Shown: positions 52,150 to 61,172, counted from the first letter of the stretch. The stretch is DNA of 64,000 bases from Akkermansiaceae bacterium (GCA_019634595.1 JAHCBC010000002.1:806001-870000); one strand, 5' to 3'. The notes: generated from the letters alone by a model not told the origin. Program-made: numbers and translations.

Positions 52150-55100
52150 TCAGAGGATTTTGGCGATGAGGAGGGGCTGGCCCGCTTTGACGGGGTTGCC
52201 TTCGCTGGTGAGGACTTCGATGATCTCCAGCATCTCGTCGGACTTCACCGGAATTTCCATCTTCATCGCCTCCAGCACAATCGCGGGATCGCCTTCGGCA
52301 AGTTTGTCCCCGGGCTTCACCTCGATCTTCCACACATTCCCCGTCACCGGGCTTTCCAGGACGATGGCACCTTCCGGGATCGTGATTTCCTGGTCGTCGG
52401 CTGTCTCCGCCTCCGCAGGGGAATCCAGGTGCAATCCGGCGTCCTCCCACCGCTGGCGTTCGTCGGCGAAGGCCTGGCGCTGGGTGGCGCGGAAGGCATC
52501 GATCTCGCCGGAGTGGATCTCCAGAAACGTCTCGTAGTCGGCGTAGCGGAAGACCGTCGGCTCGACGCGGATGCGGTGGCGGCCGAGCGGTACCTCCTCG
52601 CGGAGCTGGAGCAGTTCCTCCGGTGAAACTTCGTAGAACCTGAGCTGGTCGAAGAACCGGAGCAGCCACGGCTTCTCGAAATCCGGTGTCTGCCGCCAGC
52701 GGTTCCACATCTGGATGGTGCGGCCGGTGAACTGGTAGCCTCCCGGTCCCTCCATGCCATAGACGCAGAGGTAGGCACCGCCGATGCCGACGGCATTCTC
52801 CGGTGTCCATGTCCGGGCGGGGTTGTATTTCGTCGTGACCAGACGGTGCCGGGGATCCAGCGGGGTGGCGACGGGCGCGCCGAGATAGACATCACCCAGT
52901 CCCATGACCAGATAGCTGGCGTCGAAGAAGATCCGCTTCACGTCATCGATGGAATCCAGGCCGTTGATGCGGCGGATGAATTCCAGGTTGCTGGGGCACC
53001 ATGGGGCCTTCGGGTTCACGCCAACCATGTAGCGGCGGATCGCTTCCTTCGTGCTCGGGTCATCCCAACTGATCGGCAGATGGACGATGCGGGCGGGTAC
53101 CTCGATCTGTTCCAGCGGGGGCAGCGCGGCGATGCCGTGGCGGATGGTTTCCCGGAGCGTGTCGCGGGAGATCACCGTGCTGTCGAAATGGATCTGCAGC
53201 GAGCGGATGCCGGGTGTCAGGTCGATGATGCCTTTCAACTTCTGCTTCTGCAGCCATTGGTAGACGACGTGGGCCTTGAAGCGCAGCTTCAGGTCGAGGA
53301 GATGCGGGCCGAACTCGATGAGCAGGTAGCGGTCCCCCGCGCGGCGGATCACCACCTTGTCATCCCCTTCTCCGAAGGAGTCCAGGATCGCGGAGTGGAG
53401 ATCCAGCGGAGCGGGTTCGGGGTCAGGCAGGGTGTCGATGCCACCGTCGAGAAATCCGGATACAGCCTCCCCCTGGCGGTCCGCCCACGCCTCGTCCACC
53501 GGGATGAAAGTGATCCTGTCACCCGGCCGGAGCTGGCCGAGCTTCCACAGTTCCGCATCCACCACCACGACCGGGCAGACGAAGCCGCCGAGGCTGGGGC
53601 CGTCCGGGCCGAGGATCACCGGCATGTCCCCGGTGAAGTCCACAGCGCCGATGGCGTAGGCATTGTCATGGAGGTTGGACGGATGAAGTCCTGCCTCACC
53701 GCCATCCGTGCGCGCCCACTTCGGCTTCGGGCCGATCAGCCGGACCCCGGTCCGGGCGGAGTTGTAGTGGACCTCCCATGAGGTGGCGAAGAAGGTGGTG
53801 ATGTCCTCCGGGAGGAAAAATTCCGGTGCGCCGTGCGGCCCGTAGAGCACGCCGATCTTCCAATCGCGGGTGTAGGGGATGGGAGATTGATTATTGGAGA
53901 TTGGAGATTGGAGATTGGGAGAAAAGATGCCGATGACATCCCCCGGCAACAGCGCCCTCCCTCCATGTCCTCCGAACCTTCCCAGCGTGAAGGTGGATTT
54001 ACTGCCGAGATAATCCGGAGCCTCGATGCCTCCGGCGATGGCGAGGTAGGCGCGCAGGCCGCTTTCCTCGATTTTTCCGATCTTGAGGGTGTCGCCCGCA
54101 GCTACGGTGAATGCCGTATTCGGAGCGACGGATTCGCCGTTCTTCAGGATCAGGACGGGCGGCCCGGCGATGGCGACGGTGGCGGCGGTGTTGAAGCGCA
54201 GCGACGGTCCCGCCATCGTGATCTCGAGGGCGGCGGTGCCGTCCGGATTCCCGACCATGCGGTTGGCGCGGCGGAAAGTGAGGGAATCCATCGGCCCGGA
54301 TGGCGGCACGCCCACCTCCCACAGCCCGGTCCGGCCCGGCCAGTCCTGGATGGTGGTCATGGTGCCGCTGGAAAGGACGTCGAAGGTGGTGGGATGGTAG
54401 CCGAAGGAGGCCATGTCCCGCATGGCGACCCCGCCATCGGTGAACGGCTGCCAGCGCGCCACCTGCCGGAGGTAGCGCAGGTTCGTCTCAATCCCGGAAA
54501 CGCGTGAATCATCCAGAGCGACCTGCAGATCACGGATGGCCGTGGTGCGGTCCGCGGAATGGACCATGATCTTTCCGAGCAACGGGTCGTAGAACGGACT
54601 GACCTCCGTCCCGGCGGAGATCCAGTGGTCGGTGCGGGTGTTGACGGGAAACTCCACCTCCGTGAGCAGACCGGCGCTGGGGCGGAAGTTCTGGTTGGGG
54701 TCCTCCGCGTAGAGCCTGGCCTGGATGGCGTGGCCCTTCGGCTCCGGTGCCGTTGCGGGAAGCGTGAAGGTCGGATCGAGCGCGAGCCGAGCCATCCACT
54801 CCACCAGGTCGATGCCGGTGACCAGCTCCGTCACGCCGTGCTCCACCTGGAGCCGGGTGTTCACCTCCAGGAAATAGAACTCGGTACGGTCCGCATCGTA
54901 GATGAACTCCACCGTTCCGGCGGAGCGGTAGTTGAGGCTTTTCCCCAGCTCCACGGCGGCATGGTGCAGCGCGGTGCGGGTCGCGTCCGAAAGGAGCGGG
55001 GCGGGCGTTTCCTCGAAGACCTTCTGGTTGCGCCGCTGGACCGAGCAGTCGCGCTCACCAAGCGCCAGCACATGGCCGTTGCCGTCGCCGAAGATCTGCA

Positions 55101-55728
55101 CCTCCACGTGGCGTCCGCGCTGGACGTAGCGTTCCAGGAAGACGGCTCCGGAACCGAAGCTGCGCTGGCTGAGCCGGACCACGGACTCGAACTCGCGGCG
55201 GAGCTCCTCTTCCGAATGGCAGATCTTCATGCCGATGCCGCCGCCACCCGCGGTCGATTTCAGCATCAGAGGATAGCCGAGCTTCTCCGCGGCGGCGATG
55301 GCGGCGTCCACATTTTCCAGCAGGTCGGTGCCCGGGACCAGCGGCACACCCGCGTCTCCGGCGAGGCGGCGCGCCTCATGCTTCAGGCCGAAGGCGATGA
55401 TCTGCTCCGGCGTCGGTCCCAGCCAGCGGATGCTGTTGTCCTCGCAGAGCTTCGCGAATTCCGTGTTCTCGCTGAGCAGGCCGTAGCCGGGAAAGACGGC
55501 GGAGGCCCCCGCCTCCTTGGCGATCTCCAGCAGCCGGTCCTTCAGCAGATAGCTTTCCGAAACCGGGCCGGGGCCGAGGCGGTGGGCTTCATCCGCCAGA
55601 TCGACATGCGGGGAGGCGGCGTCAGGATCGGAATAAACGGCGATGCTCTGGTAGCCGAGTTTTTTGAAGGTGCGGATCGCCCGTGCGGCGATCTCCCCCC
55701 GGTTTGCGATGAGGATTTTCGGGGTCAT
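52150..55728 (-). CDS. uca: Urea or guanidine carboxylase (biotin-dependent)
   Basis: This 1,192-residue enzyme carboxylates urea to allophanate, or guanidine to carboxyguanidine. Domains in order are biotin carboxylase (about 1-450, with GGGGIGMKIC and EVNTRLQVEHGVTE), the KipA-like AHS2 domain (about 475-800), the KipI-like AHS1 domain (about 830-1050), and a biotinyl domain (about 1115-1190) with LEAMKMEIP, where the Lys is biotinylated. An in-frame heptamer repeat (53880-53921) inserts about 14 residues into AHS2. The neighbouring DUF1989 genes favour guanidine as the physiological substrate. Confidence 0.92.
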   Translation of the reverse strand: MTPKILIANRGEIAARAIRTFKKLGYQSIAVYSDPDAASPHVDLADEAHRLGPGPVSESYLLKDRLLEIAKEAGASAVFPGYGLLSENTEFAKLCEDNSIRWLGPTPEQIIAFGLKHEARRLAGDAGVPLVPGTDLLENVDAAIAAAEKLGYPLMLKSTAGGGGIGMKICHSEEELRREFESVVRLSQRSFGSGAVFLERYVQRGRHVEVQIFGDGNGHVLALGERDCSVQRRNQKVFEETPAPLLSDATRTALHHAAVELGKSLNYRSAGTVEFIYDADRTEFYFLEVNTRLQVEHGVTELVTGIDLVEWMARLALDPTFTLPATAPEPKGHAIQARLYAEDPNQNFRPSAGLLTEVEFPVNTRTDHWISAGTEVSPFYDPLLGKIMVHSADRTTAIRDLQVALDDSRVSGIETNLRYLRQVARWQPFTDGGVAMRDMASFGYHPTTFDVLSSGTMTTIQDWPGRTGLWEVGVPPSGPMDSLTFRRANRMVGNPDGTAALEITMAGPSLRFNTAATVAIAGPPVLILKNGESVAPNTAFTVAAGDTLKIGKIEESGLRAYLAIAGGIEAPDYLGSKSTFTLGRFGGHGGRALLPGDVIGIFSPNLQSPISNNQSPIPYTRDWKIGVLYGPHGAPEFFLPEDITTFFATSWEVHYNSARTGVRLIGPKPKWARTDGGEAGLHPSNLHDNAYAIGAVDFTGDMPVILGPDGPSLGGFVCPVVVVDAELWKLGQLRPGDRITFIPVDEAWADRQGEAVSGFLDGGIDTLPDPEPAPLDLHSAILDSFGEGDDKVVIRRAGDRYLLIEFGPHLLDLKLRFKAHVVYQWLQKQKLKGIIDLTPGIRSLQIHFDSTVISRDTLRETIRHGIAALPPLEQIEVPARIVHLPISWDDPSTKEAIRRYMVGVNPKAPWCPSNLEFIRRINGLDSIDDVKRIFFDASYLVMGLGDVYLGAPVATPLDPRHRLVTTKYNPARTWTPENAVGIGGAYLCVYGMEGPGGYQFTGRTIQMWNRWRQTPDFEKPWLLRFFDQLRFYEVSPEELLQLREEVPLGRHRIRVEPTVFRYADYETFLEIHSGEIDAFRATQRQAFADERQRWEDAGLHLDSPAEAETADDQEITIPEGAIVLESPVTGNVWKIEVKPGDKLAEGDPAIVLEAMKMEIPVKSDEMLEIIEVLTSEGNPVKAGQPLLIAKIL
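53880..53921. repeat. In-frame heptamer repeat inside the carboxylase gene
   Basis: The plus strand reads as about four to five units of TTGGAGA with one interruption. On the coding strand it is read as SPNLQSPISNNQSPI (about residues 603-617), so the reading frame is kept. A related AATTTCC repeat lies between cysD and cysN at 777-816. Confidence 0.8.
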
Positions 55729-55732
55729 TTTT

Positions 55733-56332
55733 TCAGGAGATCGAGACTTCGACCGGAGTGGGGTTCCAGCCGTTGCAGGGGTTGTTGAGCTGGGGGCAGT
55801 TCGAGATCAGGCAGACCACATCCATGCGGGCCACCATCTCCACGTAACGTCCCGGGGCGGAGATGCCGTCGGCGAAGGTGAGTCCCCCGTCCGGGGAGAC
55901 CGGCACGTTCATGAAGAAGTTGATGTTGCAGGTGATGTCGCGCTTCGTGAGTTCCACGTTCCACTCCTGCGCACCGCGGATGAAGCTGTCCCGGCAGGCG
56001 TGCATGCACTCCTTGTCATGGGCGTAGCGCATCGTGTTCGACTCGCGGGAACACGCGCCGCCCAGCGTGTCGTGGCGGCCGCAGGTGTCCTCCGTGATCT
56101 CCAGCATCACGTTCCCCTCCGTGCTCATGAGGCGGGTGCCGGTGGTGAGGTAGAGGGACGCCTGCTCCTGGATGGTCTGGTCCGCGCTGTAACGCTCCGT
56201 GGGATCCGCCGCGCTGAAGAAGAGGGTGTCCGCGGCCTGGTTTCCCTCCAGGTCCGTGATGCGGAGCGTCTGGCCCTTTTTGATTTCGTGGACCCACCAG
56301 TCGCCGGCGGGGATGACGTGCTTGTGGCTCAT
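55733..56332 (-). CDS. DUF1989 protein, urea carboxylase-associated / CgdA-B type 1
   Basis: This 199-residue protein is one of the pair of DUF1989 proteins next to urea carboxylases, annotated as urea carboxylase-associated protein. Such pairs were identified as carboxyguanidine deiminase (CgdAB). Marks include [30 protein letters not shown] with Cys and His likely to bind metal or take part in catalysis, and [10 protein letters not shown]. Its ATG overlaps the stop codon of the second DUF1989 gene. Which of the two is CgdA is not certain. Confidence 0.88.
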   Translation of the reverse strand: MSHKHVIPAGDWWVHEIKKGQTLRITDLEGNQAADTLFFSAADPTERYSADQTIQEQASLYLTTGTRLMSTEGNVMLEITEDTCGRHDTLGGACSRESNTMRYAHDKECMHACRDSFIRGAQEWNVELTKRDITCNINFFMNVPVSPDGGLTFADGISAPGRYVEMVARMDVVCLISNCPQLNNPCNGWNPTPVEVSIS

Positions 56333-57060
56333 GGTCGTGAAAGGGCGAGGAAGGTTTCGTTGTTCTCGTGGGCGCGGAGGTTCTCGGGGCGGATGGCCAG
56401 CGAAGGATCATCCGGGGAGGGCGGAGCGCCGCCGGAGATCTGGAGCTCAACCTCGGTCGGGCGGTAGGCCGGAAGGGGATCCAGCGGGTGCTGGCAGGTG
56501 TTCAGGACGACCAGCGTGTCGAGTTCGAACCGCAACTCGATGTGGTCGCCGGGTTTCGAGTGGCCGGGGACGAAGCTGAGTTTCCCCGCCTCATCCGCCA
56601 CCACCTTGCTGAAAAGGTTGGCGTTCGGAACCAGATCCTTTTTGCCGAGGCCCCACTTGCAGAGTTCGATGAGAAAGCAGTCGCGGGCATTCCGGTTCCA
56701 GTCGTTCCGCGCCTCCTGGTAGTTGTGCTCGCCGTATTTCTTCAGAACCAGCGCCGCGTTCGAGTGGCCGCAGACGGTGTCATGCCAACCGACGCTGTCG
56801 GAGGTGATGGAGGCCAGCAGCCGTCCCATGTCCGAGTGCAGGCAATAGGGCTCCCGCAGGTAAAAGATGTGCTGGCCCTTCAGGGTGTCCGGCATGTTGT
56901 AGCGTTCCTGCCGCTCCGTGGCGTGGTAGAGGAGCATGCCGACGTTCGCTCCGCCGGAGAGGTCGGTGAGGCGCAGGCGCTTGCCGCGCGAGATGATGCC
57001 GGACCACATGCCGGCTCCGGTGAGCGTGCGTGTGAAAATGGGATTCATGGTGGATGTCAT
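56329..57060 (-). CDS. DUF1989 protein, urea carboxylase-associated / CgdA-B type 2
   Basis: This 243-residue protein is the second DUF1989 member and the probable partner of the next gene's product. It has [23 protein letters not shown], the block [11 protein letters not shown] with a Cys/His pair like its paralogue, and [14 protein letters not shown]. The alternative start MNPIFTR is 4 codons in. It follows the NikR-like gene by 13 bases. A joint carboxyguanidine deiminase role is known for such pairs. Confidence 0.88.
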   Translation of the reverse strand: MTSTMNPIFTRTLTGAGMWSGIISRGKRLRLTDLSGGANVGMLLYHATERQERYNMPDTLKGQHIFYLREPYCLHSDMGRLLASITSDSVGWHDTVCGHSNAALVLKKYGEHNYQEARNDWNRNARDCFLIELCKWGLGKKDLVPNANLFSKVVADEAGKLSFVPGHSKPGDHIELRFELDTLVVLNTCQHPLDPLPAYRPTEVELQISGGAPPSPDDPSLAIRPENLRAHENNETFLALSRP

Positions 57061-57073
57061 GGGTGGGAAAGTT

Positions 57074-57544
57074 TCAGGCGTCCTTTTCGTCCGGCTCCGT
57101 CTGGATGGGCGGCAGCAGGGTGCGGGTGAGATTGAGGCGGCCCGCGATCATGCCTTTGATGCCGAGCAGCTTGTTCGCGATCATCCGCAGCCGCTTCGCC
57201 GGACCCTGCACCAGGATCACCTCCATGGTGCAGGAGTTCTCAAGGAACACCTGGAGGGAGCTGATGACTTCGCGGATGTGCTCGTGCTGGATGTCGGTGA
57301 TCTGCTGTTTGATGCCGGTCCTCTTGTGGTCGTAGAAAAGGGTGATGGTTCCGGCCATCAGCGAGTTCCCCTTCAGGCTGTAGTAGTCGGAGATGTGCTG
57401 GTTGAGGACCTCGGCGATGGCATGGGAGCGGTTGACGAAACCGCGTTCCTCCATCAGTTCCTCAAACTGGTTGTGCAGCTCGTCCGAGATCGAGATGGTG
57501 ACCCGATGGGCGAGTTTTTCTTTCGGTCGGCGGGCGCTCGGCAT
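57074..57544 (-). CDS. NikR-like CopG/ACT transcriptional regulator with degenerate nickel site
   Basis: This 156-residue protein has the two-domain layout of NikR. A ribbon-helix-helix domain (about residues 13-52, [20 protein letters not shown]) is followed by an ACT-like regulatory domain (about 63-145). By alignment to E. coli NikR, the His76 equivalent is kept (His87) and a Cys lies within one residue of Cys95 (Cys105), but His87 and His89 are replaced by Gln98 and Phe100. High-affinity nickel binding is therefore doubtful. It is the first gene of the unit with both DUF1989 genes, the carboxylase and allophanate hydrolase. An operator-like dyad lies upstream at 57595-57629. Confidence 0.82.
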   Translation of the reverse strand: MPSARRPKEKLAHRVTISISDELHNQFEELMEERGFVNRSHAIAEVLNQHISDYYSLKGNSLMAGTITLFYDHKRTGIKQQITDIQHEHIREVISSLQVFLENSCTMEVILVQGPAKRLRMIANKLLGIKGMIAGRLNLTRTLLPPIQTEPDEKDA

Positions 57545-57556
57545 GCGGATCCCTGC

Positions 57557-57574
57557 AAAGCACGAACCCTGCCG
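57557..57574 (-). promoter_or_regulatory. Candidate sigma-54 element before the NikR-like gene
   Basis: The minus strand reads CGGCAGGGTTCGTGCTTT, with GG and GC spaced by exactly 10 bases and the flanks GGCA and TGCTT as in the sigma-54 consensus. A similar element lies before the binding-protein gene (60994-61011). The predicted start point would be only about 4 bases from the ATG, which lowers confidence. Confidence 0.35.
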
Positions 57575-57594
57575 GATTCAGGAATTCCGGAGAA

Positions 57595-57629
57595 ATCGTA
57601 TGATGAATGTGAAATGATCATCATACGAT
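57595..57629. promoter_or_regulatory. NikR-type operator upstream of the NikR-like gene
   Basis: ATCGTATGATGA (57595-57606) and TCATCATACGAT (57618-57629) pair perfectly over 12 bases around 11 bases. It contains GTATGA and TCATAC separated by 17 bases; the known NikR operator of E. coli is GTATGA-N16-TCATAC. The minus strand at 57616-57630 reads GATCGTATGATGATC, which recurs with one change upstream of the transporter genes. It is the likely autoregulatory site. Confidence 0.72.
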
Positions 57630-57639
57630 CCCCGGAGGC

Positions 57640-58545
57640 TCATTCGACGTTGTCCTCCACGTTGGTCAGGCGGGTGAAGGGCAGCTTGTCGAACACCGGT
57701 TCGGCATGGTCATCCTCCGGGTGGATGATGGTTTCGAGATGGCTCTTGGTGGCGAGGAATTCGGGCGAGCGGAGCTGCGAGTGGTCCCGCGGACGGGGGA
57801 CGGGAACCTCCAGCACTTCCCGGATACGGCCGGGCCGGGGATCCAGGACGAGGATGCGATCGGAAAGGAAGATCGCTTCATCCAGGTCGTGGGTGATGAA
57901 GAAAATGGTGATGTCCACGTTCTTCCAGATCTGCAGGAGGTAGGCCTGCATCTGCTGGCGGGTCTGCGGATCCAGCGCGCCGAACGGTTCGTCCATCAGC
58001 AGGATGCGCGGCTCGTTGGCCAGCGCACGGGCGATCGCGGCGCGCTGCTTCATGCCACCGCTGAGCTGGTGGGGATAGGAATCCGCGAACTTGTCCAATC
58101 CCACGAGGGCCAGCCACTGGCGGGCTTCCGCTTCGTTGGTGAAGTCGCTTTTGCCTGCCATGCGCGGTCCGTACATCACGTTCTGCTTCACCGTCAGCCA
58201 TGGGAAAAGCGTGTAGCTCTGGAAGACCATGCCGCGGTCACGGCCCGGACCCGTGATGGGTGTGCCATCGACCAGAACCTGTCCGGCGGACGGGGTTTCC
58301 AGACCGGCGAGGATGCGGATGAGCGTGGATTTCCCGCAGCCCGACTGGCCGAGCACACACATGAACTCCCGGCGGTGGACTGTCAGGTTGATGTCCTGCA
58401 GCGCGGTGACTTCTCCTGCCTTCGAGTCGAATCTCTTGTAAAGTCCGTTGATCTCCAGAATGGGTGGACGCTGGTAGATTTTCCCGAGCCTGGCTTTCAC
58501 CGCAGGGGACTGGTCGAGATGGGAAAGGGTTTCCATCGTGCTCAT
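57640..58545 (-). CDS. ABC transporter ATPase (nitrate/sulfonate/taurine type)
   Basis: This 301-residue ATPase energises uptake through the permease encoded upstream. It shows Walker [10 protein letters not shown], the signature LSGGMKQR, and Walker [13 protein letters not shown], as in SsuB/TauB/NrtD. The N-terminal 45 residues and a C-terminal extension of about 40 residues are longer than usual. Its ATG overlaps the permease stop codon (ATGA). In guanidine-linked loci such transporters are thought to import guanidine or a related compound. Confidence 0.93.
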   Translation of the reverse strand: MSTMETLSHLDQSPAVKARLGKIYQRPPILEINGLYKRFDSKAGEVTALQDINLTVHRREFMCVLGQSGCGKSTLIRILAGLETPSAGQVLVDGTPITGPGRDRGMVFQSYTLFPWLTVKQNVMYGPRMAGKSDFTNEAEARQWLALVGLDKFADSYPHQLSGGMKQRAAIARALANEPRILLMDEPFGALDPQTRQQMQAYLLQIWKNVDITIFFITHDLDEAIFLSDRILVLDPRPGRIREVLEVPVPRPRDHSQLRSPEFLATKSHLETIIHPEDDHAEPVFDKLPFTRLTNVEDNVE

Positions 58546-59936
58546 TGCGGGAGGTTTCCGGAAGCGGGCGCGGCTGCCACCGGTGCGGGTTTGGATGGCT
58601 TGATCATCCGGATCATCGCAGGCACTCCGGAGAGGATCTTGTCCACGATGCCTTTCTTCGGCTGCTCCACCCATGGGAAGAAGTAGCGGGAAAGATGGGC
58701 CAGGATCTGGTCCATAAAGAAGCCGGACAGGCCGATCATCAGGATGGCGGGATAGACGATGTCGAACTGGAAGCGGCGGCCGTGGGTGTCGATGATTTCC
58801 GCCAGGCCGCTCTTGAAGCCGAGGAGTTCCGCGATGACCAGCCAGGTCCAGGCGGTGCTGAGCAGCAGGCGCAGATCCTTGTAGAGGTTCGGCAGGATGC
58901 CGGGGACGATCACCGTGCGGATGAGCTGGGCACGGCTGGCGCCGAGGGTCTGTGCGGCCTCCAGCAGGGACGGGTCCAGGCCGCGGGTGGTCTTGGCGAT
59001 GGTCAGGATCGCGCAGGGCAGGGTGCCCAGGAAAACCAGCATCACCTTCGGTCCCATATCGAGGCCGAAGATAGCCATCAGCACCACGCCGAACGCGGGG
59101 GCGGGCATGTAGCTGAAGAAGTTCACGAACGGTTCCGTGAGCTTCGAGATGAAATCGAATGTCCCCGCGAGGATGCCGATCGGGATCGCAACCGCGATGG
59201 CGAGCAGGAAGCCGCAGATGATGGTCCGCCATGACTCGCCGTAGCGTTGCAGCAGCGTCTTCCGCTCGGCTCCGGTTTCGGTGTCATCGGCCTTCTTCGC
59301 CGTGATGCCTTTCCAGAAAGAGCGGGCAACGACATCCGGCGGGACGAGGAAGACGGGGCGGGAAACTTCCTCCGCCGCCTGTGGCAGCAACTTGAGCATC
59401 GGCTCCGTCGGCCAGCCGGTTCCGGCGGCGGAGAGCATCTCGGCATTCGCCTTCACGATGGCCAGGTTCCCGTCGGTGACGGGCTCCTTCTCCGCTTCCA
59501 GTTTTCCGGCGGCGAGGTCGATCCAGGTTTTCCGCAGGGCCTCGTCATCCATTTCCTGCCCGCGGGTGAGCCAGCCATTGGTGACGGCGATGGGGTGGAT
59601 CTGGCGGACGATCTTTTTTCCCTGCCGCGCCGTGGCGGTGGCGGCTTGTCCGGACTCCCTCGCGGAGAGGATTTCTCCGTTGTCCTTTTCGACGGCATCC
59701 TGGAATTCCTTCCACGTCTCCGGGGTGAGGCGGTTGCCCGTGGTATAGACGCTCTGCAGCCGGGTGGTTTCCGCCGGGATGGTGATCTGGTAGGCGACCT
59801 TCCACCACGGCCCGTAGGCGGCGGCGCACCAGATGAGCAGCGGGAGGATGAAGGAGCACACCATCAGGAACGTGGCCCGGGTGTGCCCCAGATCTTTCCT
59901 CACCGCCCACCAGTCTCCGGAAGAAGCGAATTTCAT
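58542..59936 (-). CDS. ABC transporter permease with large extracytoplasmic N-terminal domain
   Basis: This 464-residue protein has a C-terminal permease part (about residues 225-430) with five or more membrane helices and an EAA-like loop ([24 protein letters not shown]), as in SsuC/TauC/NrtB. A first membrane helix lies at about 23-42. Between them is a soluble domain of about 175 residues (about 50-225) that ordinary permeases of this type lack. It could bind substrate or the binding protein. It follows the binding-protein gene by 19 bases. Confidence 0.9.
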   Translation of the reverse strand: MKFASSGDWWAVRKDLGHTRATFLMVCSFILPLLIWCAAAYGPWWKVAYQITIPAETTRLQSVYTTGNRLTPETWKEFQDAVEKDNGEILSARESGQAATATARQGKKIVRQIHPIAVTNGWLTRGQEMDDEALRKTWIDLAAGKLEAEKEPVTDGNLAIVKANAEMLSAAGTGWPTEPMLKLLPQAAEEVSRPVFLVPPDVVARSFWKGITAKKADDTETGAERKTLLQRYGESWRTIICGFLLAIAVAIPIGILAGTFDFISKLTEPFVNFFSYMPAPAFGVVLMAIFGLDMGPKVMLVFLGTLPCAILTIAKTTRGLDPSLLEAAQTLGASRAQLIRTVIVPGILPNLYKDLRLLLSTAWTWLVIAELLGFKSGLAEIIDTHGRRFQFDIVYPAILMIGLSGFFMDQILAHLSRYFFPWVEQPKKGIVDKILSGVPAMIRMIKPSKPAPVAAAPASGNLPQ

Positions 59937-59955
59937 GCGGGGCGGGGATGGGGAA

Positions 59956-60936
59956 TCACTTCCCGAAGACTTCCTTTGAAAGCGATGGGTCGAAGTAGGA
60001 GTCGATGTCGCTCGGCTTCTCGTAGACTTTGAACTTCACGTTGAAGTCATCGACGATCTTGGAGGAACCGTAGATGGAACCGAGTCCGTCCGCCTTTTCC
60101 CACACCTTGAGCACTTCCGCGGGGCTGAGGATTTTCGTCCCGTCCAGCAGCGGTTCGTATTCGGCGGGTTTGACACCCACCCGTTCGGAAAGGATGGCGA
60201 GCGCGTCGTCCAGGTTGTCTTCCTTGGAAAGGTATTCGGTGATGCGGCCCCAGACCTTCACCACCTTGAGCCAGTCGGCGCGGCGGGACTTCACGCTGTC
60301 ACGGTCGCAGAAAAGCCCGTCGTAGATGAGGCCGGGAACGTCCTTCGAGGTGAAGACCGGCTTCGACCCGGGGACCAGCTTGAGGGCCTGTCCGGAGTTC
60401 GGCTGCCACGCGGCGATGGCATCCACCTCCCCGGAGGCGAAGACCTGCGGGGTGTTGTTGGTGGGCGTGTTCTTGATGGTGATGTCCGCCTCCGCCATGC
60501 CGTTCAGCTCCAGACCTTTCAGCAGCAGCAGATGCTCCACGAAGCCTTCCTCCAGCGCGATCGTCTTGCCCTTCAGATCCTTCAGGCTCTTGTATTCCTT
60601 CTTGGCGACGATCATGTCGTTGCCGTTGGAGTAGTCGTTGATGAGGACGCAGACGGACGGCTTTCCGGTCGCTCCCGTGACGAGCGCGTCACCATTGGTC
60701 ACGCACACCGCATCCAGCTTTCCGGCGGCATAGGCTTCCATGGATTTGACGTAGTCCATCCAGACGAAGTCCACCTCCACGCCTTCCTCCTTGAACCAGC
60801 CCTTCTTGATGCCGATCTCCCATGCGACCCAGCCGGGCCAGTCCGAGTAGCCGATTTTCAGCGGTTCCGCGGCGAGGTTGGCGAGGGAAGTCAGCGCGGC
60901 GAGCGCTGCGGCTAGGATCGTTTTGCTCAGTTTCAT
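59956..60936 (-). CDS. ABC transporter substrate-binding protein (NrtA/SsuA/TauA type)
   Basis: This 326-residue periplasmic protein has a signal peptide ([23 protein letters not shown]). The mature part begins with [19 protein letters not shown] and shows [18 protein letters not shown] and [17 protein letters not shown], the NMT1/THI5-like fold. Such proteins carry taurine, sulfonates, nitrate, cyanate or pyrimidines. In this locus urea or guanidine-like substrates are the best guess. It is the first gene of the transporter unit. Confidence 0.92.
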   Translation of the reverse strand: MKLSKTILAAALAALTSLANLAAEPLKIGYSDWPGWVAWEIGIKKGWFKEEGVEVDFVWMDYVKSMEAYAAGKLDAVCVTNGDALVTGATGKPSVCVLINDYSNGNDMIVAKKEYKSLKDLKGKTIALEEGFVEHLLLLKGLELNGMAEADITIKNTPTNNTPQVFASGEVDAIAAWQPNSGQALKLVPGSKPVFTSKDVPGLIYDGLFCDRDSVKSRRADWLKVVKVWGRITEYLSKEDNLDDALAILSERVGVKPAEYEPLLDGTKILSPAEVLKVWEKADGLGSIYGSSKIVDDFNVKFKVYEKPSDIDSYFDPSLSKEVFGK

Positions 60937-60993
60937 GGAGTGTGTGGCGTGGGGTTCGCGGACTCCCGGGAGGAGAACCGATACCGCCCCGAC

Positions 60994-61011
60994 TAAGCAT
61001 TGGTCATGCCA
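60994..61011 (-). promoter_or_regulatory. Candidate sigma-54 promoter of the transporter unit
   Basis: The minus strand reads TGGCATGACCAATGCTTA, close to the consensus TGGCACG-N4-TTGCW, with GG and GC spaced 10 bases. The predicted start is about 50 bases before the binding-protein ATG. Sigma-54 control would fit a nitrogen-scavenging function. The gene for an activator is not in the window. Confidence 0.45.
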
Positions 61012-61031
61012 CCGGCTCCGGAGATGACCGG

Positions 61032-61064
61032 GATCGTCATACGATCAGGTGCTCCGGTTCATAC
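61032..61064. promoter_or_regulatory. NikR-like operator upstream of the transporter unit
   Basis: The minus strand at 61032-61046 reads GATCGTATGACGATC, identical at 14 of 15 bases to the element before the NikR-like gene. A second TCATAC lies at 61059-61064. These sites are upstream of the candidate sigma-54 element. The rest of the 236-base gap between the transporter unit and the plus-strand gene at 61173 shows no ykkC riboswitch motif. Confidence 0.68.
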
Positions 61065-61172
61065 CGTCCCGACCTGCGGGGAAGCGGAAAATCGCACGTT
61101 CGCCAGAGTGAAAAGGGCGGGAAGCGAAAACTCGACAGCAGGTCCCACGTTTTAGGAGAAGTATCCAACCCA

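Noticed and set aside
57640..59232. A longer minus-strand reading of the ABC ATPase gene starting near 59232
   Set aside because: The extra residues are Arg/Pro/His-rich and antisense-like in character; they lie over the permease coding region. The ATG at 58545 overlaps the permease stop codon and precedes the ATPase domain.
60937..61172. Possible guanidine (ykkC) riboswitch before the transporter unit
   Set aside because: A CCCGGGAG segment looks like the 3' end of the motif, but the conserved CUAGGG and ACUGGUCCGAGAG segments are absent. Mini-ykkC ACGR hairpins were not found either.
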